Source of the DNA: CAVSRC01 sp963798195
GTDB taxonomy: Bacteria; Pseudomonadota; Alphaproteobacteria; Rhizobiales; Kaistiaceae
Length of the DNA: 64,000 nt
Reading direction: 5' to 3'
NCBI GenBank assembly: GCA_963798195.1
Contig: CAWCSF010000001.1
Location: 202,262 to 266,261 of the forward strand
The translations under genes were made by a program, and so were the position numbers. The first letter of the stretch is position 1, and every line of letters starts with the position of its first letter. The notes under the pieces were generated by a model. That model made no database searches, was not told where the DNA came from, and worked only from the letters and a program-made list of their open reading frames with translations. Positions 27,922 through 36,718 of this stretch are shown one piece after another.

Positions 27922-28092
27922 TCGGCCTCCGACCGAGCGGAGCAATCGGCGACGCCGATTTCGGGAGGGGGGAATGGCGCCGTTTCCCCACCGTTGCCGC
28001 CGGCCCGCCGCCTTTCCGCTTCCGCGCAAGCGGAGAATGTCATTGTGCCTTCGGGCAGGACGAACAAGATCAACCCCGTGGAGGGAAGTCCC

Positions 28093-29541
28093 ATGTTTCA
28101 CACCAAGCTGATCATTGCCGATCGCGACGTCGCCGCCGGCGGCGACCGCACCTTCGACCGGCTCGATCCCGTCACCGGCGACATCGCCACCCGCGCCGCC
28201 GCAGCCTCGGTCGGCGATGCCAGTCGCGCCGCCGATGCCGCCGCCGCGGCTTTCCCGGAGTGGTCGGGCACCAATGCCGGCGAGCGCCGCCGCCTGCTCA
28301 ACAAGGCTGCCGACATCCTCCAGTCGAAGGCGGACGATTTCGCCGAAGCCGTCGTCGCCGAGACCGGCAGCCCGGCGCACTGGTCGCATTTCAATGTCGG
28401 CCTCGCCGCCGACATGATCCGCGAGGCCGCCGCCATGACCACGCAGATCACCGGCGAGGTCATCCCGTCCAACCGGCCGGGCTCCATGGCTTTCGCCATC
28501 CGCGAGGCGGTCGGCGTCATCCTCTCGATCGCGCCGTGGAACGCGCCGATCATCCTCGGCGTCCGCTCGGTCGCCATGCCGCTCGCCTGCGGCAACACCG
28601 TCGTGTTCAAGTCGTCCGAGAAATGCCCGCGCACACACGCGCTCATCGTCGAGTCCTTCCGCGAGGCAGGCTTGCCGAAGGGCGCCATCAACCTCGTCAG
28701 CAACGCGCCCGAAGACGCCCACAAGGTCGTCGAGGCGCTGATTGCCCATCCCAAGGTCCGCCGCATCAATTTCACCGGCGCTACCAAGGTCGGCCGCATC
28801 ATCGCCGAGACCGCCGGGCGCTACCTCAAGCCCGTGCTGCTTGAGCTTGGCGGCAAGGCGCCGCTCATCATCCTCGACGATGCCGATATCGACGAGGCCG
28901 TGAACGCCGCCGCCTTCGGCGCCTTCGCCAATGCCGGCCAGATCTGCATGTCGACCGAGAAGATCGTCATCGAGAACCGCATCGCCGACGCCTTTCTCGC
29001 CAAGTTCGCCGCCAAGGCCAACGCGCTGCCCGCCGGCGATCCGCGCGGACACGTCGTGCTCGGCTCGTGCATCACGGCGGAAGCCGCGGCCCGCGTCGGC
29101 GAACTCATCAAGGACGCGGTCGGCAAGGGCGCCAGGGTGCTCGCCGGCGGCCCAAGTGACAATTCCATCATGAAGGCGACCGTGGTCGACAAGGTCACGC
29201 CGGCCATGCGCCTCTACGAGGAGGAGTCCTTCGGCCCGGTGGTCAGCGTCGTCCGCGTCGACGGCGACGAGGAGGCGATCCGCGTCGCCAACGACACCGA
29301 GTATGGCCTCTCCGCCTCGGTCTACTCGAAGGATATCGCCCGCGCGCTGAAGGTCGCCAAGCGCATCGAGTCCGGCATCTGCCACATCAACGGCCCGACC
29401 GTGCATGACGAGGCGCAGATGCCCTTCGGCGGCACCAAGTCGAGCGGCTACGGCCGCTTCGGTGGCAAGGCTGCCATCGACGAGTTCACCGAGATGCGCT
29501 GGATCACCATCCAGACCGAACCGATGCACTATCCGTTCTGA
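28093..29541 (+). CDS. Aldehyde dehydrogenase, benzaldehyde/salicylaldehyde type
   Basis: NAD(P)-dependent dehydrogenase of 482 aa. The catalytic Cys lies in NAGQICMST and the general base Glu in LLELGGKAP; the cofactor site is APWNAPIILG and FTGATKVGRII. The NAGQICMSTEKIVIE context resembles aromatic aldehyde dehydrogenases (vanillin, salicylaldehyde or benzaldehyde). The start at 28093 has a strong GGAGGGAAG. With the ThDP enzyme upstream and pobA downstream it probably oxidises a (hydroxy)benzaldehyde to the benzoate (inference). Confidence 0.9.
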   Translation: MFHTKLIIADRDVAAGGDRTFDRLDPVTGDIATRAAAASVGDASRAADAAAAAFPEWSGTNAGERRRLLNKAADILQSKADDFAEAVVAETGSPAHWSHFNVGLAADMIREAAAMTTQITGEVIPSNRPGSMAFAIREAVGVILSIAPWNAPIILGVRSVAMPLACGNTVVFKSSEKCPRTHALIVESFREAGLPKGAINLVSNAPEDAHKVVEALIAHPKVRRINFTGATKVGRIIAETAGRYLKPVLLELGGKAPLIILDDADIDEAVNAAAFGAFANAGQICMSTEKIVIENRIADAFLAKFAAKANALPAGDPRGHVVLGSCITAEAAARVGELIKDAVGKGARVLAGGPSDNSIMKATVVDKVTPAMRLYEEESFGPVVSVVRVDGDEEAIRVANDTEYGLSASVYSKDIARALKVAKRIESGICHINGPTVHDEAQMPFGGTKSSGYGRFGGKAAIDEFTEMRWITIQTEPMHYPF

Positions 29542-29577
29542 CCGAGGTCGATGAATGTTTGCTGTGAGACACGACCC

Positions 29578-29601
29578 AACCTCCCCCTCGAGGGGGAGGT
29601 T
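29578..29601. repeat. CCTCCCC-type intergenic palindrome, copy 3 (perfect)
   Basis: A perfect 24-bp palindrome with half-site AACCTCCCCCTC, between the aldehyde dehydrogenase and pobA. It is the most symmetric of the three copies. Confidence 0.65.
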
Positions 29602-29631
29602 TGACGGAGAGCGCGGCGCGGGGGACCGGAC

Positions 29632-30819
29632 GTGAGCGTCACCCGCACACAGGTGGGTATCGTCGGGTCGGGGCCCGCCGGCCTGCTCCTGGCGCATCTC
29701 CTAGCCCGGCAAGGCGTCGAGTCGATCATCGTCGAGAACCGAAGCCGTGACTACGTGGAGAACCGGGTTCGCGCCGGGGTGCTCGAGCAGGGCACGGTCG
29801 ACACGATGATCGAGGTCGGCGTGGGCGCGCGGATGCTGCGCGAGGGCCTCGTCCACGACGGTGTCGAAATCCGTTTCAATCGAGAGCGCCATCGCGTGGA
29901 TTTTCCCGCGCTGACCGATGGCAAGCACATCACGGTGTACGGCCAGGGTGAGGCGGTGAAGGACCTTATCGACGCGCGCCTCGACGCCGGCGCGCCTATC
30001 CACTTCGAGGTGGAGAGGACCAGCGTCCACGACGTCGATGGCGGCACACCGTTGATCCGTTACCGGAAGGACGACGCGGCGCATGAGATCGCCTGCGATT
30101 TCATCGCCGGCTGTGACGGTTTCCACGGTGTTTGCCGGGAGAGCCTCCCCGAGGGAGCGATCACCGCCTACGAGCGCGTCTATCCTTATGCCTGGCTCGG
30201 CATCCTGTCGGAGTCGCCCCCGGCCGCGGACGAGGTGTGCTACTGCCACAGCGAACGCGGTTTCGCCCTGCTCTCGCTCCGCTCGCCGAGTCTCAGCCGT
30301 CACTACCTCCAGGTCGATCCCGACGAGGATATCGCCAACTGGCCGGACGACAGAATCTGGGAGGAGCTCGAACTGCGTGCTGCCTTCGACGGCAGCGAGG
30401 GACACATTCCCGTGGGTCCGGTCCTTCAGAAAGGCATCACGCCGATGCGGAGCTTCGTTGCCGAGCCCATGCGCCACGGCCGGCTCTTTCTCGCGGGCAA
30501 CTCCGCCCATATCGTTCCGCCCACCGGCGCCAAGGGCATGAATCTCGCCGTCGCCGATGTCCGCTATCTCAGCGAGGCGCTGGTCGCCTTCTATAAATTC
30601 GGCGACACCGCGCTGCTTGAGGGATATTCCGCGCGCTGCCTCCGGCGCGTCTGGAAGGCGCAACGTTTCTCGTGGTGGATGACCACCATGCTGCACCTTG
30701 ACCCGGACGGTTCGCCTTTCGATCGTCGCCGCCAGACGGCCGAGCTCGACTACGTCACCAGCTCCGAGGCCGCCATGCGATCGCTGGCGGAGAACTACGT
30801 CGGCCTGCCGTTCGAGTAG
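29632..30819 (+). CDS. pobA: 4-hydroxybenzoate 3-monooxygenase
   Basis: FAD-dependent class A monooxygenase turning 4-hydroxybenzoate into protocatechuate. It is 395 aa with the dinucleotide motif GSGPAG (12-17), the RAGVLEQGTVD stretch typical of PobA, the DG motif region CDGFHGVCRESLP and the flavin motif GNSAHIVPPTGAKGMNLAVAD. It starts with GTG. It closes the cluster begun by the MarR gene. No protocatechuate ring-cleavage (pca) gene follows in this window. Confidence 0.93.
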   Translation: MSVTRTQVGIVGSGPAGLLLAHLLARQGVESIIVENRSRDYVENRVRAGVLEQGTVDTMIEVGVGARMLREGLVHDGVEIRFNRERHRVDFPALTDGKHITVYGQGEAVKDLIDARLDAGAPIHFEVERTSVHDVDGGTPLIRYRKDDAAHEIACDFIAGCDGFHGVCRESLPEGAITAYERVYPYAWLGILSESPPAADEVCYCHSERGFALLSLRSPSLSRHYLQVDPDEDIANWPDDRIWEELELRAAFDGSEGHIPVGPVLQKGITPMRSFVAEPMRHGRLFLAGNSAHIVPPTGAKGMNLAVADVRYLSEALVAFYKFGDTALLEGYSARCLRRVWKAQRFSWWMTTMLHLDPDGSPFDRRRQTAELDYVTSSEAAMRSLAENYVGLPFE

Positions 30820-30971
30820 CAAGCAGGCCCGCTTCAGGTTCCCGTCATGGAACCCGACATCCCTCAATTCTGGCCGGGTTCCGCCGCGTTTTGGGCCATT
30901 GCGTGGCGCGGAACCATCCCACGTGGAGCACGTTGCTGCGACGCTGGGCGGTCAAATGAAGGAAGTTGCAC

Positions 30972-31289
30972 ATGTACGCACCCACGCTCACCGGTATCGC
31001 CCTCGCGCTCGCCGTTGGCTTCGCCGCTGCTCCGGGCTTCGCCCAGACGGCGACCACGCCGAACTCCGACACCAAGGGTGGTCTCCAGGACGACACGGGA
31101 ATGGCGACGCTCGGCGTCGACATCTCCGCCGCCGGCTCGACGAAATCCGAAATCGACACGTTCGTCGCTGCCCTCCCGGCCGATCAGGCCGAGAAGGTGA
31201 AGACCGGTTGCGACACCGTGGTCGCCAATCAGGACAACCAGAACCCGAAGGTTCTGAGCTTCTGTCAGGCCGTCACCGGCAAGATGTAA
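30972..31289 (+). CDS. Small secreted two-cysteine protein, paralogue A
   Basis: 105 aa with a clear signal peptide (ALALAVGFAAAPGFAQ). The mature part contains LGVDISAAGSTKSEIDTFVAALPADQAEKV, then KTGCDTVVANQ and LSFCQAVTGKM. The two cysteines probably form a disulfide in the periplasm. It is closely related to the gene at 55241. No named domain is known to me. GGAAG precedes the ATG at 30972. Confidence 0.75.
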   Translation: MYAPTLTGIALALAVGFAAAPGFAQTATTPNSDTKGGLQDDTGMATLGVDISAAGSTKSEIDTFVAALPADQAEKVKTGCDTVVANQDNQNPKVLSFCQAVTGKM

Positions 31290-31310
31290 TGCAGACCTTT
31301 GCGGTCGGTC

Positions 31311-31329
31311 GGGCGGCATCATGCCGTCC
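31311..31329 (+). terminator. Hairpin after the small secreted protein gene
   Basis: GGGCGGCA-TCA-TGCCGTCC (one G-T pair) 22 bp after the stop, flanked by further GGTCG/CGGTCG sequence. No T-tract follows, so it is moderate. Confidence 0.45.
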
Positions 31330-31346
31330 GGCCGGTCGTAAACCTG

Positions 31347-32222
31347 TTACCGCCCGGCCGTCTTCGCCACGACGCAGGCACCGCCTGCCTTGCGCAATTT
31401 TGCGCAGAGCGTGTCCGCCTCCGCCCGCGACCCGAAGGGCACGCGGACTTCAGTGAACGGCGCCCGGCCTCTGCTCTTCAACACGGCACGCAGGATCATC
31501 GGCGCCTGCCCGCCGAGAAGCGACGGATAGCGTTGCTGCAAGCTCCGATAGCTTCGCATCGCGGCAGCGGTGGAAAAATTTCCCGCCACCTGAACGCCCC
31601 ACGGCGCCCAGGGCGCGCTTTCCTGCGGCGTGGTTGAAACGAGCGCCGCGCCGGCTCCGGTCGAAAGCAGCTTGGCGATGTCGTCGCACTTTCGCGGCGC
31701 GGCTTCGGTCTCGGCCGGCCCCGCCTCGCCGTCCGCCCAGTCCTCTGCCGTCCGTCCCGTGATGAAGAGAACGTAGTCCTGCGTCTCCCATGGCAGGCGC
31801 GTGGTTCCCGCGAGCCAGTCGGTCACGCGCTTTTCGCCGGCGTTGTAGGCCGCCGCCGCCAGACCGAGATTGCCGAACTGCGCTCTCAGGTCGCGCAGAT
31901 AGTGAGCGGATGCCGGCAGTGCGACCGCGGGGTTGAACGGGTCCGCAAGTCCGCGCAATGCGGCCGTGCCCGGCATGAACTGCGCGATGCCCTGCGCCCC
32001 CTTCGGGCTCACCGCACCGGCGCGGAAGCGGCTCTCCTTCCAGATGAGGCGCGTGAAGAACACGACCGGCAGCTTGTGCGCGGCCGCGCTCGCGTCGATC
32101 AACTCGCACACCGTCTTTGCCGGCGCTTCCTTCTTGGCGGGCACGGACGTGAACTCGTCGGCGGCCCAGCCCGCGCCGCCGAGAGTCAGGCACAATCCGG
32201 TGAGGTACGCAGTGCGCAGCAT
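31347..32222 (-). CDS. Lytic transglycosylase (SLT family) with SPOR-like tail
   Basis: Exported muramidase of 291 aa. A signal peptide (LRTAYLTGLCLTLGGAGWA) precedes the SLT domain, with the catalytic Glu in WKESRFRAGAVSPKGAQGIAQFMPGTA and the AAAYNAGEKRV motif. The last 80 residues (VQVAGNFSTAAAMRSYRSLQ, then FGSRAEADTLCAKLRKAGGACVV) resemble a SPOR peptidoglycan-binding domain, suggesting septal targeting. The start at 32222 places the signal correctly. Confidence 0.87.
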   Translation of the reverse strand: MLRTAYLTGLCLTLGGAGWAADEFTSVPAKKEAPAKTVCELIDASAAAHKLPVVFFTRLIWKESRFRAGAVSPKGAQGIAQFMPGTAALRGLADPFNPAVALPASAHYLRDLRAQFGNLGLAAAAYNAGEKRVTDWLAGTTRLPWETQDYVLFITGRTAEDWADGEAGPAETEAAPRKCDDIAKLLSTGAGAALVSTTPQESAPWAPWGVQVAGNFSTAAAMRSYRSLQQRYPSLLGGQAPMILRAVLKSRGRAPFTEVRVPFGSRAEADTLCAKLRKAGGACVVAKTAGR

Positions 32223-32250
32223 GGGCCCTCTGCATGCGTGAAGGGCGGCG

Positions 32251-32619
32251 TCAGCCCAGAGGCGCCAGGCAGGCGGCCAACGCACGCCCCAGGGCCTCCT
32301 TGGTATAGGGTTTGTCGATGACCGGAGCCCCGGGAACTATTCTGCCAATGCCCTGACCGTATCCCGTCGCGAAAAGAAAGCGGATGCCCCGCCGTTGCAG
32401 CAACTCGGCAACAGGATCGATTCTTTCCCCGCGCAGATTAACGTCCAGCACCGCAGCATCGAAACGTTCCGCCGATGCCACCGCAAGAGCCTCGCTCAGA
32501 GTACGAGCGGGTCCGACGACGATGGCGCCAAGCTCGTTCAGCATGTCCTCCAGCATCATCGAAACGATGACTTCGTCCTCGACCACCAGAATCCGCTTTC
32601 CGGTGAATACAGAGGTCAT
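32251..32619 (-). CDS. Stand-alone response regulator receiver
   Basis: 122 aa receiver domain without an output domain. The acidic pocket is VVEDE, the phospho-acceptor is Asp59 (AVLDVNLRG), and Lys103 (IDKPY) is conserved. It overlaps the 3' end of the HWE kinase gene by 4 bp (ATGA), so the two are translationally coupled. Such lone receivers with HWE kinases often act as phosphate sinks or connectors in alphaproteobacteria. Confidence 0.9.
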   Translation of the reverse strand: MTSVFTGKRILVVEDEVIVSMMLEDMLNELGAIVVGPARTLSEALAVASAERFDAAVLDVNLRGERIDPVAELLQRRGIRFLFATGYGQGIGRIVPGAPVIDKPYTKEALGRALAACLAPLG

Positions 32620-34490
32620 TGCCTGATTGCACCATAGGACGGCAGGGGTGCACTGACCCGGCAGACCACGCCCGCGGGCGCAAACTTCAGCTCAACGTCG
32701 GCGTCGAGATCGCGCGCGAGCGCATCTTCGATCAGGCGCGAGCCAAATCCCCGCCTCTTCGGATCGGTGACCAGCGGGCCGTCGGTCTCCTGCCACACGA
32801 ACTCGAGCCGCGGCGATGGTGTCGTTCGCACCACCCAGTTGATGCCGACCTTTCCGTCGTCGGCCGACAAGGCGCCATACTTCCGCGCGTTCGTGCACAG
32901 TTCGTGAAGCGCCAGGCTGATCGACAGTGCGTGCTTCGCGGGCAGGTTGACGTCCATGCCATCGATGGAGATGCGCGCTTCATCGACTCCCATGGAACGG
33001 GCAGCGTCGGCAACGAGCGTCCGCAGGGATGCCGCCTGCCAGTCCGACGTGGCGAGAAGGTTGTGCGCGGTCGCGAGCGCCACGAGACGCCCCTCGAACG
33101 CCCTGAGCGCTTCCGTTTCGACAGTCGCGGAACTCTTGAACGATTGGTGCGCCAGCGCCTGAACCACGGCAAGCGTGTTCTTCACACGGTGATTCAGTTC
33201 GGCAATGAGCAGTTCGCGCTGCGCATCGGCGCGCTTCCGCTCGCTGATGTCGACGATGCCGGCCAGGACAAATGTCCCCTCGGCCGTTGCGATTGGGCTG
33301 AGACCGATTTCAACCGGAATTTCGGCTCCGTCCTTGCGGCGCACGAAAAGGTCTCGCCCGGCTCCCATTGGCCGCGCCAGCGGTTGGTCCAGGTATCGGC
33401 GCCGGAGCCCCGGGTGGGTGGGCTGGAGCGCCAGGGGAACGAGCTTCTCGACACTCATGCCCAGAAGCTCCTCGCGTTCGTAGCCGAAGAGCTCCTCGGC
33501 AACGGCGTTGACGAGCGTGATGCGCCCCGACCCATCGACCATGACCATTCCGTTGGGCGCGGCCTCAACGGCGAGCCGGAATCGCTCCTCGCTGTCCCTC
33601 AGCGCTTTTTCGGCTTCGCGATTCTCGGACACATCGACGTTCACGCCGATGAGGCCAAGAAACGCTCCGCCGGCCGAAAACCGCGGGCGCGCATTCGTCT
33701 GCAAAACCCTGTACGCGCCATCGGTGTTTCGATAGCGCCCCTCGATGGTGACGTCTTTCCGCATCTGGGTTGCGGCGCCCATCGCCGCGCCGATCTCGGC
33801 CGCGTCATCCGGATGCATGGTCGTCTGCCAGTCGAAGCTTCCGAGGTCCGCATCGTCCGGCACGCCCCAGAATCTGCGGAGCATGCGATTCAGGTGCAGG
33901 CAATGCCCTTGCGCGTCGGACATCCAGATCATCACGGGCGCAAGTTCCGACATCAGCCGGAAGCGCTCTTCGGACTCCCGCAATTCGTCTTCCGTCCGTT
34001 GATGCGCCGCCGCAGCGTCAGCCCGCTCCAGGCTGAATCCGAGCTGTCGCGCGATGGTGATCGCAAGTTCGCCCTCCGCCGGGGTGAAGCTGTGTGTATC
34101 GGGGTAATAGGTCATGAACTTCCCGATCACTTTGCCGTTGGCCATGATCGGGATGAAGCCGAGGCCCCGGATTCCCTCCGCCCGTATGGCCGCCTTGATC
34201 CGGTCGGCCTCGTCGGTCCGGTCAATGTCCTCGATCAGGATCGGTTGGGCTTCCGTGTCGCCCTTCTTCCAGGGCGTATGGCCTGCCAGGACGGAACGGT
34301 AATGGTCGGAAAGGCCGCGCCAGGCAACGAACTGCATCACGCCGGCTTCGTCAAAGAGCAGGATCGATGCCCGGCTGCCGAGCACCGCAACCATCGCGTC
34401 CAGGGCCGCTTCGTACACGTCATTGACCGACCGCGCCCGATAGAGGCTGTCGGTGAGCCGATAGAGGACGGCCAGTTCGGTGGTCTGCAT
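32616..34490 (-). CDS. HWE-family sensor histidine kinase, GAF-PAS-PAS
   Basis: Hybrid-free sensor kinase of about 624 aa: GAF domain (about 1-150), two PAS domains (about 165-290 and 300-415, second with VDGSGRITLVNAVAEELFGY) and an HWE/HisKA_2 kinase core with the phospho-histidine in ELNHRVKNTLAVVQALAHQ and ELCTNARKYGAL. There is no membrane span, so sensing is probably cytosolic. The ATG at 34490 starts just ahead of the GAF domain; a longer start at 34607 is possible. The cognate receiver follows directly. Confidence 0.88.
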   Translation of the reverse strand: MQTTELAVLYRLTDSLYRARSVNDVYEAALDAMVAVLGSRASILLFDEAGVMQFVAWRGLSDHYRSVLAGHTPWKKGDTEAQPILIEDIDRTDEADRIKAAIRAEGIRGLGFIPIMANGKVIGKFMTYYPDTHSFTPAEGELAITIARQLGFSLERADAAAAHQRTEDELRESEERFRLMSELAPVMIWMSDAQGHCLHLNRMLRRFWGVPDDADLGSFDWQTTMHPDDAAEIGAAMGAATQMRKDVTIEGRYRNTDGAYRVLQTNARPRFSAGGAFLGLIGVNVDVSENREAEKALRDSEERFRLAVEAAPNGMVMVDGSGRITLVNAVAEELFGYEREELLGMSVEKLVPLALQPTHPGLRRRYLDQPLARPMGAGRDLFVRRKDGAEIPVEIGLSPIATAEGTFVLAGIVDISERKRADAQRELLIAELNHRVKNTLAVVQALAHQSFKSSATVETEALRAFEGRLVALATAHNLLATSDWQAASLRTLVADAARSMGVDEARISIDGMDVNLPAKHALSISLALHELCTNARKYGALSADDGKVGINWVVRTTPSPRLEFVWQETDGPLVTDPKRRGFGSRLIEDALARDLDADVELKFAPAGVVCRVSAPLPSYGAIRQ

Positions 34491-34681
34491 GGATATGATC
34501 GTTCTGCCGGCCCCCGCCGGCGTCTCCCAGCCCAGAACTCCATCACCGGATTGTCCCGGTGTTGGTGCGTAACCCCGGACAACGCGCTGCGCGGCAGGAT
34601 GTTCCATCCCGCGGACCGTATTTTCGCTCCTCGCGGAAGCTTGCCGGAAAGTCCGCTTCAGGCTGGTCCTTGCAGCGATCG

Positions 34682-34983
34682 CTACGCCGTCGCGCCGGTC
34701 CCGATCCTGTCGGTGGCGTTCCGCAGGATCCCTTCGAACATCGCTGCGGCGGCGGCCATCACCATCGCGCCGAAGCTGATGAGGACGCCCATGAATACCG
34801 CGATGAGGCCGCCGCATAACACTCGTTGAGAGAGCGCGTCAGATGGCTCGCCAATAGAACGCCGCTACGGTTGTTCCCGGTCGTCTGTAGCCCAGCTTCC
34901 GTTGCGAGGCCTGCCAACGTCGGCGAAATCGCCGCGGCTGCAAGCGAAACCACAATTGAGACGATGATTGCCCAAATCCGCAT
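34682..34983 (-). CDS. Hypothetical small membrane protein, apparent frame break
   Basis: It starts with RIWAIIVSIVVSLAAAAIS, a signal or anchor helix. The frame then runs into low-complexity serine codons, but a one-base shift at about 34823 (missing third base of a GA- codon) joins it to VLCGGLIAVFMGVLISFGAMVMAAAAAMFEG and a stop at 34682. The joined product of about 100 aa has two hydrophobic segments and looks more natural. No family is recognised. This is a tentative reconstruction. Confidence 0.4.
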
Positions 34984-35168
34984 GTTGTCTCTCCATTAGC
35001 GCCCGACATTTTCAGGCGTGCTGGAGAAGTGCATGGGTGCACCGTCAGCGCATTCCCATTTGAGGTATCAGCGTCTATCCAACTAGAAGTCATGCAAAGT
35101 CTTCTTGATTTGCGAAAGATCTTCTGCTGTGCCACGCTCGAATATCGGTTCAAAGCGCGGACACGACG

Positions 35169-36443
35169 ATGAAACTACGCCTTCTGATAGTTTTGCTGGC
35201 GCTGTGCGCGCCCGTCGCCGCTTTAGCGGACGAGACCCCGGTCGAGGACATCTTGGCCGCGGCGAAATTCGATCTTACGAGCAAGCCAAAGGGCGTGCCG
35301 TCCCAGAAGAAGCTTCAAGCTTTGTGGGATGCCTACAAAACCGCGAAGCAGTGCTTCCGGTTTCCAACCTATGTGCCCAATACCCCGCACAAGCTGAAAA
35401 TCTACACCGCGGACGAACTGGCCAGTGTGACGCCCAGGTCTCCGTTCCCACCCGCCATCGCCGGAGACCCGACCTGCAACTCCTCCCCGTTCGGCAAAAC
35501 ACTCAAGCCGATCGTGACGGTGAAACTGAATGAAGCCTACGGGAACACCGACGGCTCCGCGGACCTGGCGCTTGCCTGGCTGGCAGGGCGCCTCGGCGAC
35601 AACCGCTATCAGCCGGACGGCGAATCCGGGCCCATCCTGCGCAAGACGCTACTCGAATGGGCGGACGCCAAGGCGCTGAAGAAGGGCATCAACGTCAGTT
35701 GGGGCGCCAAGCCGATCGACATGCAGATGCTGACCGTCATTACCGGTCTCACGATCGCTTACGCCGAAACCGCTGCCGCGATGCCTCCTGAGGAGCGCGC
35801 GAAGGTTGGCAGGTGGCTGAACCCGCTGCTTGCCAACGCGGCGCGAAGCAGTTGGTCGCACGCCGACGAACATGAAACTCATGTGGCGATCCCCGTTCTT
35901 GTCTGGGGCCTGACGGTGGGTGACGTCGCCGCTGTACAATGGGCCATCGATATCTACAAGAAGCAGATCCATCAGATGCGGCCCGATGGGAGCTTTCCGA
36001 TAGAAACGGGGCGAAGCGGAGCGGGGCTGCTCTATCAGAGTATCGCGACCGGCAACCTCGTCATGATGGCCGCAATTGCCAAAACCGGGCTGGGCGTCGA
36101 CCTGTTTGACTATAGCGTCGACGGACGCTCGATTCACAACGCGGTCGATTTCACCCTGAGAACGCTGCGAGATCCCAGTCTCAACGCAACTTACGCACTC
36201 GGGTGCGCCGATGGCGGCGACCGCTGGGGAACGCCGTCCAAACCCTCGATCTTCTGGATCAGCGGGACCGGCACGGTCATGGGATCGAGCTTCCTGACGG
36301 CCTACGCGCATTTCGCACCGGAGCGCGAAAACGCCAAGTGGATCGCGCTGCACCAGCAGGTCGCTTCGGATCGGTTCAAGTTCTACATCCCGGCCGACTC
36401 TCCTCCCGTTTGCATGATGAACGCGAGGATCCCGAAACCCTGA
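35169..36443 (+). CDS. Alginate-lyase-like secreted polysaccharide lyase
   Basis: 424 aa with a signal peptide (KLRLLIVLLALCAPVAALA). The alpha-helical core resembles the alginate lyase family (PF05426, AlgL-like): LNEAYGNTDGSADLALAWLAGRLGDN, then SHADEHETHVAIPVLVWGL and the following DGSFPIETGRSGAGLLYQ stretch, matching the AlgL NNH and DG(x)3PxE(x)2R regions in order. It probably cleaves a uronate polymer in the periplasm or degrades the cell's own exopolysaccharide; the true substrate is unknown. It stands alone in its transcript. Confidence 0.78.
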   Translation: MKLRLLIVLLALCAPVAALADETPVEDILAAAKFDLTSKPKGVPSQKKLQALWDAYKTAKQCFRFPTYVPNTPHKLKIYTADELASVTPRSPFPPAIAGDPTCNSSPFGKTLKPIVTVKLNEAYGNTDGSADLALAWLAGRLGDNRYQPDGESGPILRKTLLEWADAKALKKGINVSWGAKPIDMQMLTVITGLTIAYAETAAAMPPEERAKVGRWLNPLLANAARSSWSHADEHETHVAIPVLVWGLTVGDVAAVQWAIDIYKKQIHQMRPDGSFPIETGRSGAGLLYQSIATGNLVMMAAIAKTGLGVDLFDYSVDGRSIHNAVDFTLRTLRDPSLNATYALGCADGGDRWGTPSKPSIFWISGTGTVMGSSFLTAYAHFAPERENAKWIALHQQVASDRFKFYIPADSPPVCMMNARIPKP

Positions 36444-36718
36444 TCGGCCTGCCGTTCGCGACCCGTGGACGTGTGCCGAGTCGGCTCGCTGGCGAGCGAT
36501 ACGCGCGGGGTCATATCGTGGCGGAAAAGCCGTTGCTGCATTCTCCCCGGTTTGCCGGTCCTTTGAAAAGCGAACGCACCTGCAACTGCGCCGCCCGTTG
36601 CGCGCCGCCGCCCTTTCCCTCACCCGTTCCTGTGCCATAATCAGCCGTTAACGACGCGCCCGCACACTTGTCCGCTCCTGATTCGCGGGGCGTTGGTCGT
36701 CGCACCAAGGGAAATGGC
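36444..36718. other. Intergenic, no gene seen
   Basis: About 275 bp between the lyase and mepA. I see no convincing ORF, RNA or repeat. It presumably holds the mepA promoter. Confidence 0.4.

Noticed and set aside
25056..29697. Large minus-strand open frames over the liv genes and aldehyde dehydrogenase
   Set aside because: Antisense shadows of well-supported plus-strand genes, with no motifs of their own.
32619..34829. 736-aa plus-strand frame over the HWE kinase
   Set aside because: Shadow of the kinase gene, which has clear GAF/PAS/HWE motifs on the other strand.
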